From: Symbiodinium natans | Taxonomy: Eukaryota > Sar > Dinophyceae > Suessiales > Symbiodiniaceae | Direction: 5' to 3' | DNA: 64,000 nt | NCBI GenBank assembly: GCA_905221605.1 | Contig: CAJNDS010001835.1 | Coordinates: 157,601 to 221,600 of the forward strand | Shown: positions 35,755-47,252 of the stretch, one piece after another | How positions within the stretch are numbered: the stretch's first letter is position 1 | Layout of the letters: every line of letters starts with the position of its first letter | Notes under the pieces: model-generated | Database searches by the model: none | The model's input: the letters and a program-made list of their open reading frames with translations, nothing else | Told to the model about the DNA's origin: nothing | Position numbers and translations under genes: made by a program

Positions 35755-35850
35755 GGCCTCCCATTCCTCCCATCTGTGGTTTGCCGCGGCCCTTTCCATC
35801 GCCACGTCCTGCTTCCACGGGAGCTTCAGCTGGGAGCCCACGAAATCCCG
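35755..35850 (-). CDS. RG/KG-rich exon
   Basis: The minus frame reads AEAPVEAGRGDGKGRGKP, then QMGGMGGR. Arg/Gly and Lys/Gly-rich linkers of this kind are common in RNA-binding proteins, but no folded domain is visible. It lies just 3' of the START-like gene and is probably a separate gene. Confidence 0.4.
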
Positions 35851-36237
35851 TCCAGGCAAACGGCATCCAAACAACAAGTTACCCAACGGAAGCCAGCGAC
35901 ATCGCGACTGACACAACCTTTCTATGTTCACGTGCTGGAAACAAGACATGAAAGGGCTCAGGTGCGCTCACAGCTTTCTGCTCCTCCAAAGCCTGGCCCA
36001 CGGCCCGCGCCCTGCAGCATCTGAACTGTCTTGAACTGTTTCATGTTAACAGAATTATGACAATCTATGAACTTCTTTCGTGCTTCGGGAGAAGTCCCAC
36101 CGAGGTGGGCGGTGTGTTCTGAGTTGCACCGACATCTGCCACAATGCAACACATGTCTGTTTTGCCATCACACGCATCCGCTATTGAGGCGGCTAAAATC
36201 GCACAAGCAACAGCTGTCTTTAGCTTTTCGCATAAAA

Positions 36238-36981
36238 TCACTGATGCTTCGAAGCCCGCCTCTCAGAATAGTCCTTCACCCAGGACACGGCATTGCTGAG
36301 ACTACTTGACGACAAAGCCCTGTAGAGCACTCCAGGGATTTTATACCTGAGACGCATGTCGATCTGGTAGTACACTCTCGACCAGCCCTCCTTCGTGGGG
36401 TGTGGCTCCACGTACCACATGCCCTGGATGTCGTCCACATCTGAGCGGCGGTCGTAGTCCAAGGACCAAATCATGGAGTGCCCCTTCCTATCGGCTGTAT
36501 GGTCGAAATAGCAGTGGAACGAGAAGCCGGGGATGATCGTAGAGGACATCTCGACTTTGACTTGCTCCTTTCCCCCACGAAGCTTCTTTCTTCCGTAAAC
36601 GATGCTGCTCGAGCACATTGCCACTTTCTTCTTGTAGGTGGAGAAATCCAAAAGCTCCTCCATCACGTCGTCAGGCGTGGCAGCCATGTCTCGGATCGCT
36701 AGGCCCTTTCCTCTGGTGGGATCTTCTTCCTGGCGCAGGACCAGCTTGCCCTGTTCCAGGGTCTTCTCCTCTGCTGCAGTCAACGGCTTCAGATTCTCAA
36801 CCGGTCCGAGCTTGAAAGCTGGCAAAGTACCACGATGACCTTGTGCAGGGCCATCGCCATCCTCGCCGGCCACCTCGGGCTCAGACGACTTTAGCACAAG
36901 TGGCAGCAGAAGTGCCGCCGATGCAAGTACCAGGACAAAGGCCAGGCTTTTTACGCAAAGGCTGGAACGGCACCGTGTCAT
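36238..36981 (-). CDS. START/SRPBCC-like lipid-binding-fold protein, intronless, membrane anchored
   Basis: A single uninterrupted frame of about 247 codons from Met at 36981 (MTRCRSSLCVKS). A hydrophobic segment, LAFVLVLASAALLLPLVL, spans about residues 13-30, followed by an acidic linker. The C-terminal 150 residues have the START/polyketide-cyclase pattern: ATPDDVMEELLDF near the start, then WSLDYDRRSDVDD, GMWYVEPHP, WSRVYYQIDMRL and a terminal helix WVKDYSERR. Members bind lipids or other hydrophobic ligands in a cavity; the ligand here is unknown. The N-terminal segment suggests a signal anchor or targeting signal. The frame is open further upstream, but the hydrophobic N-terminus favours this Met. 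Every other resolved gene here has exons of about 30-170 nt, so the lack of introns is striking and suggests an origin by reverse transcription of mRNA. Confidence 0.75.
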   Translation of the reverse strand: MTRCRSSLCVKSLAFVLVLASAALLLPLVLKSSEPEVAGEDGDGPAQGHRGTLPAFKLGPVENLKPLTAAEEKTLEQGKLVLRQEEDPTRGKGLAIRDMAATPDDVMEELLDFSTYKKKVAMCSSSIVYGRKKLRGGKEQVKVEMSSTIIPGFSFHCYFDHTADRKGHSMIWSLDYDRRSDVDDIQGMWYVEPHPTKEGWSRVYYQIDMRLRYKIPGVLYRALSSSSLSNAVSWVKDYSERRASKHQ

Positions 36982-37046
36982 TGGCTGCCAGCAAGTCAGT
37001 GTTGATGAAATTCCACAAAGGTTTACATGACCAGCTCGCCTGCTGC

Positions 37047-37055
37047 TTGAGCCAC
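37047..37055 (-). other. Possible relic of the trans-spliced leader
   Basis: The minus strand reads TGTGGCTCAAG, matching nine bases (TGGCTCAAG) of the 3' end of the dinoflagellate spliced leader. It sits about 66 nt upstream of the START-like gene's Met and in the right orientation. The match is short. Confidence 0.35.
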
Positions 37056-37299
37056 AGTGCAAGATCATACGTGCATGGGGGTCCAGCCAGCTCATGGAGA
37101 CGTGTGAGGCTTGCAACTGAGCCATAGCAATTTGCAAAGTCCCAGACCTTCCCATTGCCACCCATGGACCTCAATGTCAAGGCAGCTTCTGCTATTCGGC
37201 TTCAAAAGTCAAAAGCCCTCGGCTGTTCAGACTGAACCGAGGACAGCCGAGCTCGGGTATACCCCAAGCACTTCGAACACTTTACAGGCGCCACGTCAC

Positions 37300-38960
37300 A
37301 TTGACATGAACAACATGAACAACCGTGCCAAGCGAATGCCTCCTGAGTATCAATGCAGGCACTATGAGTCAATGAGCTCCAAGCGGTCGGAGTCCTGCTT
37401 TAAGCAGGGTTGCATTTTCATTCAACCTTTTGCTTCTAATGTCCAGCTCCAGGGCAACGCGTGCAGTTTTTTGACACAACAGGTCGATACGTGTCACGGG
37501 AAGGTGGAATGGCGACGGCGCCTGAATTTCCCTTTCCATCATCTCCTGGTAGGCGACGCTTGCAAGACACTTGGATGCCCGGCACATGAAACAAGCAACC
37601 GACATGTGAAGCAGGGGTGCCCTGTCAAACTTGAGATCCATGCACAGCCCACACACACATGCTCAAGGGCTTTTGCTCTTTCGGTGATGTACAGAACTGA
37701 CCCGGACCTGGCCTTTTCCACCTTTGCGGCCGCCTTTGGGTCGGTCGCCTTTTGGTGCTCCAGGTCCTGATGACATCTTTGACCCTGCAAATTCTGGTTG
37801 GGAATCCTTTGGGTCATGTGCACCCATGCGAAAGTCTGATCTGCAGCACACCAACTCTGAATCATCGGAGGGACGGAAGAGTCCCTGCCGCCCCACGGCT
37901 GGGCATTTTCCCTTTTTGCATAATTCAACATTAACTTCCCGCTCTCAGGACTTCGTGCGGTTGGCTTAGGGGGGAGGCCAGACCAGTTCTTTCTTCTTCC
38001 TCTTCTTCTCAGCGGGCTTCTGCGGGAAACTTTTCTTTATGCTGCTAGGCATGACAGCAGCCGTCCGCCCCTCGCGCACTCCAAGAGCGCCCGCTCTCGT
38101 GTAGCTAGTCGACGTGAAACTGTGTACTGTGTGCTTTGAACGGTGGTCGTCCAGCCAGATAGGCATCCAGCTCTACTGGCCCATGTCCCCACCCGTAATT
38201 CAGGCCTCGTCCCCAATTTTATGTGTTGGCGAAAGCCTCGGCCCAAAGCTACCGGAATCAGGGGGCTTGTTCTGTATTGCGTGGACGGCATTTGCAGGCG
38301 CCAGGTCGTCTAAGCTCCGGCAACCTCAACCTAAGTATGATTACAGCCCAAAGGCGGTGCAAAATGGCTTGGCACTGGTCGTAGTGTTGTGACGGCTTAT
38401 TTTGTTCGGGTTTCCTCGTGAACCTAAGGCACGGTATTCCTTCCTTCCTTCCTTCCCTCTGCACTTAGCCCCCTAAGGGGCCGCCTAGGGGCGTGGCAAA
38501 GTTTCTCTCTCTCGCTTCTCATTTCTTGTTCTTTTTCTTTTCCTTCTTCTTTTGCTGCAAGGCTTGAAGGGCGCGAACCTCTCCCTTTCCCTCTCACGCA
38601 ATATGGGCCCATCCCCACATTTCAGTCGGTACGACACGAACAGCGTAAGTACCCAGGCATAAACCCCGTCCTTGAGTTGTTCTGTGGAAGGCTCAGACTT
38701 AAGAATCCCTCTAAGGCCCTTCGTTTGGAACTCATTCGCTGTTTTGTCAGCCTGTTCGAGGCTTTTAACTTTTGAGGAACGAGAAATAAAGCCTGCGCCC
38801 GGACCCACAATTGCAGGCACAGAAAGTAGACGGCCAGAACACGTCTTGACCCTGCTTTTCGTTTCATCCCCCGGCCTCGGCCTCCGCCCATCGAACCGGG
38901 CGGCCCTCCGGGTCCTGGCACTGGGCAAATAAAGGTCATAAGTCAAAAGTACCAGAAGTG
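37300..38960 (-). CDS. Lys/Gly/Arg-rich exons of unknown protein
   Basis: Minus pieces in order: about 38870-38935 (PGPGGPPGSMGGGRGRG then MKRKAG), 38655-38760 (ANEFQTKGLRGILKSEPS then EQLKDGVYAW with a GT donor), about 38530-38570 (Lys/Glu-rich), 37975-38055 (KKSFPQKPAEKKRKKK to a stop), 37715-37850 (GPGAPKGDRPKGGRKGGKG). The RGG and KG style suggests a nucleic-acid-binding protein. Joins were not resolved and more than one gene may be involved. Confidence 0.4.
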
Positions 38961-39383
38961 CATTCAGCATTGTGCAGGGAGTATCGGGTTTCCGACAAGA
39001 ATCCCGAACTGCCAAGCACATTGCAGTCTGCAACTACTTCTTGGGATTCAGAAGCGATATGTATCGGGCCGTCAGTTACTGGACAGTTGCAGCAGAACAA
39101 CCGCTTCCAAAGGGGAGAGAGCAAAACGATCTCGGAAATGAAGGAGGGACAAGGAATAAGCTGATTGCAAGGATCAGGCAACGCTGCGATACCAGTGGCT
39201 CGTGCGAGAATGAGCACTCGTGCATTGGATTCATGTTGTAGCAGTTTCAGAAACAACTTCGATACTGTTTCGATGACTCAGAGGGGTAAAGGGGTGACTA
39301 TCATGTCTCGACACAGTGTCCAGCTTTGAGCAGTCAATGGAAGCCAACCTTTTTCTTTTCAACGCCGCATCTTCTGCTACAGC

Positions 39384-39700
39384 TCAGCTGATGGGCTGGA
39401 CTCCTGAGCAGCGGATGTAGAAGGGGGCAGTTCTGACACTTTGCAAACAATGCGGGAAATGCGGGAAGTTCTGAAGACAGAGCTCGTTCCAGAAGGCCGG
39501 CTCCGCGTTCTGAAGCTTTGATGTAAGTTGCGAGCTTCGGGGCTTGTTGCTATCGTACTTCGATTGCAGCGACCAGCTCTTGCTTGCTTCATCCGGGTTC
39601 TGCTGGTGTGGCACTCGTTGTGCTAGTGTAATGTAGCTAGCCTGCAGGCCTTCAAAGTCTTTGACGGGCAGTTCTCTGGATGGGTGAAAACGAATCAATC
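39384..39700 (-). CDS. Exon-like pieces, possible C-terminus of the 2OG oxygenase gene
   Basis: Minus frame ELPVKDFEGLQASYITLAQ follows an AG, and NPDEASKSWSLQSKYDSN then KPRSSQLTSKLQ follows. Hydrophilic and Ser/Lys-rich. It lies downstream on the same strand as the oxygenase core, but the connection is not proven. Confidence 0.35.
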
Positions 39701-39705
39701 AAAAC

Positions 39706-39706
<1 letters not shown>

Positions 39707-39740
<34 letters not shown>
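39707..39740. repeat. 34-nt poly-C homopolymer
   Basis: Uninterrupted C run of 34, then TG and seven more C. Can form an i-motif or, on the other strand, a quadruplex. Length may be unreliable in the assembly. Confidence 0.95.
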
Positions 39741-39988
39741 TGCCCCCCCAGAGGCATTTACCATGTGCTCTTGTCGTGAGGCCGCTTTGTTATCCAACTT
39801 CGCACATTCAGATACCCGACAGCATAGATTCAGGTCCGGTCTTTTTCTGATGTTTCCATCTTTTCCGGTTCTGCCCCTGTGTAGAGTCGAGACTGAAGCC
39901 AAACAGTATGCGCTGTTGGGAATATAGGTAGCTACCAAAGATGTACTCGAAAGCTGCAAGCAGATCCAGGGCCAAACAATCCGTTTAC

Positions 39989-41198
39989 CATCGGTTGAGC
40001 GGCGGCGATGAACTCATCGGGTCGGCTCTCAGCGAGGAACCGCAGCTCAGGGTGCGAATGCCTTGCACGCACTGTGTTTTGGCTGCAGGTTGGCACCAAA
40101 GAGCACACACAAGGAATGAGCGGACGAACCTTGCATATCACAAGATGGACTGGGACCAAGTGGTCAATAGAGCGTCACACGTTCGATTCCGAAGCCACGT
40201 GCAGTCAGGCCTTTCGCTGCAGGTGAACCACATGGACAGCACGAGACGCTGGCCCCACGCCATCGTGTTCACGCGGTGAACATTCCTTGGCTTTACCATA
40301 GGGCTGCCGAGCTAGGACAAGGATAAATTGTTCATGTGAACACATGCTTTCCGTTGATAAAATACATAGTGGTCTAAATGGTCCAAGAACACTTGATTCA
40401 TGGTGGCCAAGCCACTCCAAGCCAGAGCTAAAGAAAGCCAACAGGCCCCGACCTTGTCTGTGCAACCAGGTCCGTTTTCACTGCAGCAGCAATGTGACAA
40501 TGTTCGTCGCCTTGACCCCTTCTAGCCAGCTGGCTCGGCACAATGAACTTGTCATCTTCGTCGTCATGGAAGATGAGCTCCCCACCTCCAACAGATTGAA
40601 GCTTGCAGCATGAGGAAAGTATTGTTCGCGCTGTCTGATGGCACTCTCTGTTGTTTGGTTGCAAGCGCCGTATTCCTACGAAGTTTCTAGGAACCTCAGA
40701 GGAAGAACAAGAACAACGTATAGCCTGGCTGTTCGGAATAGTGCAAAATTGTTTCGGGGAGCCACACGAAAAGCTGCTGAGGGCATATTTCCTATGAAGT
40801 GCTCATGATAATGCTGTTCGTTTGGCCCCAGTCATATCAAGAACAACAGCTGATGCTGAGGGATTTACAGCCTCAAGGCTCGAGGCCTGTGCTTTGGAAG
40901 TGGGGCAGTTGTACCCAAGCTTGGCTGGATAGCGGCTTAAGCGGCTTAGCGACTTAGAAAGCGTGGCGGTTCCGAAGTTCCTGGCCCGCAACAGCAAGCA
41001 ACATAAGCAACAGAAGTGCCCAACCTTGAAAATCCGTTCCGTGTTCGCTCAAGTAGAGCAGCGCACTCCAGTCGTAGGACGCTACATTGGCCTGGCACTG
41101 GACTGCCATCTGCACTTGAAACTGACGTCTGCAGATCTGCGCCTTGTCCACGTGGGGCGCAAACTCGTCAGATTTGTTGGGGTGCAGTTGCATTTCAC
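39989..41198 (-). CDS. Prolyl-4-hydroxylase-like 2-oxoglutarate/Fe(II) dioxygenase (core exons)
   Basis: Five exons join in phase with GT, GC, GT and GC donors: 41025-41198, 40511-40585, 40416-40452, 40211-40285, 39989-40061. The product shows EMQLHPNKSDEFAPHVDK with the iron-binding H-x-D, DWSALLYLSEHGTDFQGG, ELIFHDDEDDKFIVP, LLAFFSSGLENVHRV with the distal iron-binding His, and RLVLSMWFTC, whose Arg would bind the 2-oxoglutarate carboxylate. This order is that of prolyl 4-hydroxylase alpha-subunit family enzymes, which hydroxylate prolines, often in secretory proteins or in signalling. Between HVDK and DWSALLYL there are about 25 residues, somewhat longer than usual. The core ends with HPELRFLAESRPDEFIAAA and a GT donor, so more exons follow. 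N-terminal exons (signal or anchor) were not found. The substrate is unknown. Confidence 0.88.
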
Positions 41199-42310
41199 CT
41201 TCGCGCGGGCAGAATCTGCAAACTACTTGGAGAAGCCATGGAAGCTCTGAGACTCCAAGTATGCAGTATAATATCAGTATAAGCAGTCTTTCGGTAGTGT
41301 CGAGTGCTCTAAATCCCGAGTTGCGCTTTGAGCAATGTCTCAGATTGGAGAGTCGGACACCACAAGGACCGTAAAGACTGTCGTCAAGCAAGCCCCCGCC
41401 ACAAACACGTTATTCATCGTTGTTCAGGCACGAACCTTAGAATTTAAAGCGCTCTGCAACTCTGCGTGACGGAGCATTGCAAAGAGAACTCGGAGGAAGT
41501 AGAGAGTAAGACGTGCCACGAGATGCCACGAGAGTGGGCCGAAGAATGACAGAGACACACTCCTCGATTCAGCATTGCTGAAGGCTCCGCCAGCTACGTA
41601 CACCTCCTAGTTCGATCATGATGGCCGTGGAGGTGTTTGCATCTTGCGAAAGTTGCACCTATGGCAGTCTTCATAAGGCCATATACATTCAGGCTTTGAC
41701 CTGGTATACTTCTTGTGCTTATATCGATGTGTCCGTTCAAACATTGGGTCCAATTTCAGCATTTTTTGGGAAAGCCATCCAACACTTGCACCCTGCACAT
41801 CTCTGAAATGCGACATTTCTAAAAAGCATTTCCGAGAAACTTTTGAATTTGGGACAAAACAACTTAACGATCATGTCACAGCACCAGTGCCTTGTTTTTT
41901 GGTGAGAGGCTGGAAACTGCCAGTCAATCTGAGAAACTGCAAAGGATCTCCAGAGAACAACAAAGAAAGCAAACTAACAAGAGCTGGAAAAGCTTGAAGG
42001 CAGAAAGCATGAAACACAAATCAAATGAGACGTGAGACAAATCGACCGATCATCCGCATTGCAGGGTTTCTGTGCAGCACATTTTCGTGCTGCGCAAATT
42101 CCCGGGATGGAACTTCCTGGCTTGGAACACGTGCTCCTCGGTTCTTTCAAGACACCCTTCCTCGATGCAACGTGAGGAATTACCGTTCAAGGAACCTCTC
42201 AATTTTTCATGGTGACAAACGGTGGCAAGCTATGGCAGCTTCGTCAGTCTCCGCCGTTCCTTATGATATTTGGCGCACGCAAATGACATGCAATGACTAA
42301 CTGCTGCTGC
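41199..42310. other. Unassigned, probably upstream part of the oxygenase gene
   Basis: Minus frames at about 41340-41390 (LDDSLYGPCGVRLSNL) and 41720-41790 (WLSQKMLKLDPMFERTH) look coding but could not be placed. Confidence 0.3.
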
Positions 42311-42319
42311 CTGGCCTTG

Positions 42320-42480
42320 GATTTGCGGCACTTGCAAGCGATTCAGGAGCGCCCCGCTGAAGAAGAGCTGCGTGCCCAGCGTTTCTGCCAGCGTGCGCCT
42401 TTTCATCAAGAAGGGACTGACGGCTCTGTTGTACGCTATGGTAAGAAACACGGACGAGGTGTCCAGTATGTCTTGAGGCA
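42320..42480 (-). CDS. Exon of unknown protein
   Basis: The minus frame reads QDILDTSSVFLTIAYNRAV, then FLMKRRTLAETLGTQLFF and GALLNRLQVPQIQGQ. Amphipathic and coding-like, with no family recognised. The plus frame is also open, so the strand call rests on neighbours. Confidence 0.35.
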
Positions 42481-43449
42481 CAACTTCCCCCTTCACCCGC
42501 ACTTTTAAAAGTAATGAATGCCCCTCTGAGGCCTGACTCGTCGCATCAACTCCTGGCCGTTTGGAGTGTAGGCACCCTCGATCTGCCATGTGCAGGCAAT
42601 GCTAGACACATCACACATCTGTTAACATCCTCGTGTCAAGAGAGAACCAGAAACGCTTTTCCGTCTCTCTCTCTCTCTCTGTATTGGTCCTTCCGTGCAC
42701 TAAATGTCATGAATAAATACAGAAAGAACATCTCGAGCGGACTTTGCCACAAATTTCTGTGTGTCTTGTCTTGATGCTGGGAGCTGCCACATGTTACATC
42801 AGTGTTACATCAGTCAACAACATTCTGCATCCCATCACCACAAGCCACACGGCGGGCTCGCAGCCCTCCAGGCTGCGAACCCTCATACTGCAAATGCAGG
42901 GAAGGATGTGTCATTACGACATCGCCCACAGAGTGCACGCGGCCTCGCCTTGAAGTTTGAGCCAAAGGATTTAACAAAAGTGAAGGTGAGTTGACCCTAA
43001 GCGCCCCCATGTCAGCCAGGGCACCACTGAGAGGACAAGGGGAGGCGTGCCGCCGGATGATTGACCATGAAACTAACGGACTATACAGCTTTAAGACTAG
43101 CTAGCACACGGATGTGCGCAGAACGGCGGTGAGAACCGTCACAGATGTCCAGACATGAATGTTAGTTCAAGGGTTCAAGATGGAGTTCTCTCAAGACCGG
43201 CTGGCCGGCTCTCAACTCACAACAAGCCGAAACTATCCAAATACCCTGAGGCTGAACTCAGATATCTGCTGTAGTGGGTTTAACAGGGTTCACTGATGCC
43301 TCCTCGCAAATTGGCGCACGTCAGGAGGAAAGTGACCAAGGCAATCTGCTCATCAGAACTCACATGGGTTGAAAACCGGCAAACAGCCGGGCGTTGATTC
43401 ACCAGTCTGATGTAGGCGGACCCATCACACCTGCGTCAGTTCTTCGGCA

Positions 43450-44275
43450 TTCCTGTTGTGGCCCTGTAACTTCTTAGGTGCCAGGAACCCCTACGTACTG
43501 ATCCAGAGAGCCGCATGTGCCCACAGCATTTGTCTCACGACGTCGATCTTGCCAACATTGTCCACGTCCCGGTCCTGGAGCATCCTTTTCATTGGACCCT
43601 TCGTGGCATTCTTGAAGAGACTCATGTTCCGTCCACTTGCGCATGTCGTCCGGAGCCGGCAATGAAGCCATTGCTGCTTGGGTGGTCTTCGGCTCCGAGC
43701 GCAGAAAGAAGACCATGAACATGCGGCGTGGTGAGGAGGTAATTAGCTTCGAGTCGGCTTCTTGTCGCCCTCACACCCTCCATGTCCTTCAGTACGCCAC
43801 TGGCAACCTCTGGGTCCTTTCCTGATGCCATCGTTGTTTTGCGACGCTTCGAAGAGATGGGAAGGATGCAGTCGGATGTCGGTGCTCTCAGCTGAACTTG
43901 AGCCATAACGGTATACAGGTTGAGGGTTTGGGGATGTGACATTGCCGCCTGCGGCGTCAGCTGAGATGCTTGGCTTTCGTCCAGCAACTAGTCCTGGTAG
44001 AGTGGGGCAGCATCCTGCAATCGATTCCAGACGTCACTGGCCATGGCCAACCTGGGCCAGCGCAGTCCCCCCCGTGCCAAACTTCACGTTTCTAAACGTT
44101 TCTGATCTGTTGATTCTCCAATTCTTCAGGGTACGATGTCTGCGGCCCAGAATGGAAGAGTCCGTGCAGCGCCTTCTCTGCGAACGAAGCCGCAATTTCA
44201 ACCTCAGACTGGGAGAAGCCATGGCTTGTGTTGCTGCAGGGCAGGATGTATGGACTCCCAGTGCAAGTTGAATTA
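43450..44275 (-). CDS. EF-hand-containing gene (partial exon model)
   Basis: The exon at 43521-43584 follows AG|G and reads MLQDRDVDNVGKIDVV then RQML. This fits a calcium-binding EF-hand loop (D-V-D-N-V-G-K-I-D) but has Arg at the last loop position, where Glu is normal, so calcium affinity may be weak. Upstream minus pieces look coding: about 44125-44245 (SQSEVEIAASFAEKALHGL) and about 44000-44050 (SDVWNRLQDAAPLYQD), with others at 43770-43830 and 43625-43700. Joins and protein identity are unresolved. EF-hand proteins act as calcium sensors or buffers. Confidence 0.45.
43897..43911 (-). other. Spliced-leader-like 3' end
   Basis: The minus strand reads CCGTTATGGCTCAAG. It shares TGGCTCAAG and a nearby CCGT with the dinoflagellate spliced leader but lacks its middle part. 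Could be a decayed relic or chance. Confidence 0.2.
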
Positions 44276-44280
44276 TGCAT

Positions 44281-46630
44281 GACGATCCTGAGTCCTGAGC
44301 TCTCGGCCCAATTTTTAGCCCAGTGGCCTCTGCTTTTGTTGCTAAAGATTCATGAATCCAGCGCCCGCAGCCCTCGCCCTTCCTGAAGGTTGAGGTGGGA
44401 GGGGGCCAGTTTCAGCGTGCACTGCAGACATGTTCAAAGCCGACGAGGAATACTCGAATCAACGCGGTCTTCGACAAGGGCAACACGCGTTCATTTGTTC
44501 GCTTTGACCAGCATTCAGCATCATTCAGCAAGCAGGAACAACGAAACTGCTAGTTCTGGGTAGGACTCGGGCTGCAGGACGGAATAGGCTCGTAAACGTG
44601 ACGTGCCTCGGCGTTCAGTGGCCAATCGCCATCCCAAAATCGTTGATCTTTACGTCTTCATGTCACGTGTTGGCCCAACGCCGGGATACATAGAGCTGCT
44701 CACCACATGCCAGCCAGGTGGAGCTGGAGCCACTGGCAAACAACGGCTTTGCTGGCTTCCCTGGGCAATGGTCATGAAGCCGCAATGAAGCCATGAAGCC
44801 ACGGTCTGGACTTGCGGCTATGAGCCTGGCCTTCACGAACACGAGCTTTGATGGCTTGCCGCTGCCGCTTCTGAACCATCAGAGCTTCCACCTTTCGCAC
44901 AAGGGCGCCCACAGAAAAAAAAAAAAAAAAACTGCCCAATCGACAGCAAGGTCAAGCACGAGCACCACCATGGACCAGGCAACGTCTGCAGTAGCAAGCA
45001 GCTCAGCAGGCCTGCCCCTCCAGCGTTGTTGGCGCATCCTTCTTCCGCACCTCCTACGGGCAAACGACAGGAGATGTGTCCCGCGGACAGCATGGCCGAC
45101 CCAATATCTTGCAATCTGTGGCTCGAAGTCATACGGTCCATAATATTCTAGTTTTGTTGTGCGTCCAGAGCGTGGCAATTTTGGCGGCCTAATTGCCGAG
45201 CTGCCCTCGAGGCTTGAATATTCTGAAGTCTCCGTGGGCTAGTGGCACACATTTCTCGGAAGGTCTGGGCTTGGAGTTTCGGCATCAAGTTTTCATGCTT
45301 CCAGTTTCAAAATCGTCGAACACTCACATTCGGGATCCAGGCGAGCATTTTTTGTTTAGTTTGTTACCAGCAGCCCAAACCTATGCGCGGCTTACGCGGG
45401 GCCTACGACCCTACGAGGATCATGGTTTCGCACCTTTTGCAGGACTGCCATGTGGCAACCCGCTTGGAACGTCCGAGCATTCCCTATTTTGCCCGTATCG
45501 CCAGATCGGACCCACCGCCGACTCTGGCACCTTCGGAGCTCAGGCTTTCTAGAATTTTCTAGACGACGTCAATTACATGCCGTCCCCCCTGACCGTACTA
45601 CGCGGATATACGCGGGGCTCCTGGTACAGTACATAGCCATGCTACTTGGAGAGAAGGCGATGTCATATCTTTGCAGGGCTATAATGGGCTTTAATTACAG
45701 GGCTACACACGGGACAGAAGCAATGCTGCTGAAACGTGTCGGTAAAGGCCGGCCCAAATCCCAGCAAACGACCCACTCAGGAGGGACCGTTCGCCGCAAT
45801 GCATTCTTGTCATCATTGTACTTTCTTCGACTTAAACTGTGACATCTGGAAGCGTGCCATGGGCGCGCGATTCGAAGCCATACGCCCGTTTTGAATAGCA
45901 ACATGCGGCAACCCTAGCGACTGCAATGCATCGAGCCTGCAAATCTGCTGCGGGACCCTGCAGTAGTCGCTCTTGCCTCAGGGCAAAATGCTGGCACATA
46001 TTCCCGGGTCGCTGTGCTATGACTGTACCAAAACGATTGGGCCCCCGCGTCTCAGTGGATTCATAACCTTTCTCACGCAGCACCCGTGCTGTTTCTTCTT
46101 GCAGCGCAGAGAGGAGATAGCCTCAAGACATGTCAAGTGCACCTGCTGAGAGATGATGTAGACTGCAAGCGATGGACATATTGGGCCCCCTTGGCCGCTT
46201 GGCCATCCCAATGTGCCGCAAGAAAGCAATGGCCTGGCAACTCCTGACACGCTCTACTAGTGAAAGACACCACTCCCCGAATCGTTTCACATTCGGCTTG
46301 TAAACAAGCCTTCACATGAACATGTGAACTTGAATGCCATCACTGATCGCCGGCATCGCCCACCAACCAATGCTATGGGAAGCTGTCGGCCAAGCCGCGT
46401 TCTTCAAAGTCATGTCGTTCAGGCACCGCATCGCCATCCAGTCCCTCACCATCCGCAAAGAGTTCCTAAAGTGCAGCAGGTGGCTTGGCTTGCATGGAGA
46501 CCTCTGCGGAAACAGGATGAACCCCTTAGATCTGCATGATCGGAAGACTCATCTTGTTTCCATGTGCTGTTTGCTTACCAATCATTGGCTTCTGCCTTCT
46601 GCACTCCGAGATCTTTGTTGGTGAGGGTGA
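44281..46630. other. Unassigned
   Basis: No family recognised. An A run of 18 lies at about 44916-44933. The open frame at 44.8-45.15 kb on both strands and the plus frames at 45.2-45.85 kb show no domain pattern. Confidence 0.35.
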
Positions 46631-46639
46631 ACTACAAGT

Positions 46640-46855
46640 GTAAGGGTTGCTCATCTGATACATCTGGCCACGTCTCGTCGTATGCTGCCTGCGCTTTGGC
46701 CCGTTGTGCCGCGATAAACATATCTGCCTTTGGCACCGCATCAAGGCTCTCACTCCTCACCCGCACAATGACAGCACGACTTCCAAGTGGCGACAGCATC
46801 TTTGGCGTCACCGGATATGAAGTCGTTGAGCACAGCCTCCTGGCGGCTCATTTTC
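46640..46855 (-). CDS. Exon of unknown protein
   Basis: One long minus frame reads LGSRAVIVRVRSESLDAV, then ADMFIAAQRAKAQAAYDE and TWPDVSDEQP. It has the charge and hydrophobic pattern of a real helical domain. Longer than most exons in the window. Family not recognised. Confidence 0.45.
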
Positions 46856-47189
46856 GCAGTTGGTCGTCATTGACGGAAGGCGGGTGGAAATGACGATAGA
46901 TGACGTGTCATGGCTTCTGCACTATGGTTTCCGTCTATGTGGTGTCGGGCTTCTCCTGTGCTGCTGCGCCATACGAAAGGCTTTGTACAATGCCTATGGG
47001 ACCATATGTTACCACGCTTGTTATGTTTACAGGCGGGAATTTTCATCGTTGAATTCTAGGAACTCTATCAGATCGAGTTCACGTTACATCAACTTCGCAT
47101 CTGATGTGCCAGGTCCGTGTCTTCTGGCCATCGTTCCGAACCGCGCCACGCCGACCAAACGCCTGCCAGTCACGCGCATGATGCCAGGA

Positions 47190-47252
47190 CTTGTTTATAT
47201 ATATACACACATATATATACACATCACATATGTATAGACACACACACACACT
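47190..47252. repeat. TATA/CACA microsatellite
   Basis: TATATATACACACATATATACACATC followed by (AC)n. No gene. Confidence 0.9.

Noticed and set aside
37369-37656. Minus frame with QEMMEREIQ and ARVALELDIRSKRLNE as part of the START-like gene
   Set aside because: It lies upstream of the probable spliced-leader position and could not be joined in phase. May be an exon of the preceding gene but is not supported enough to call.
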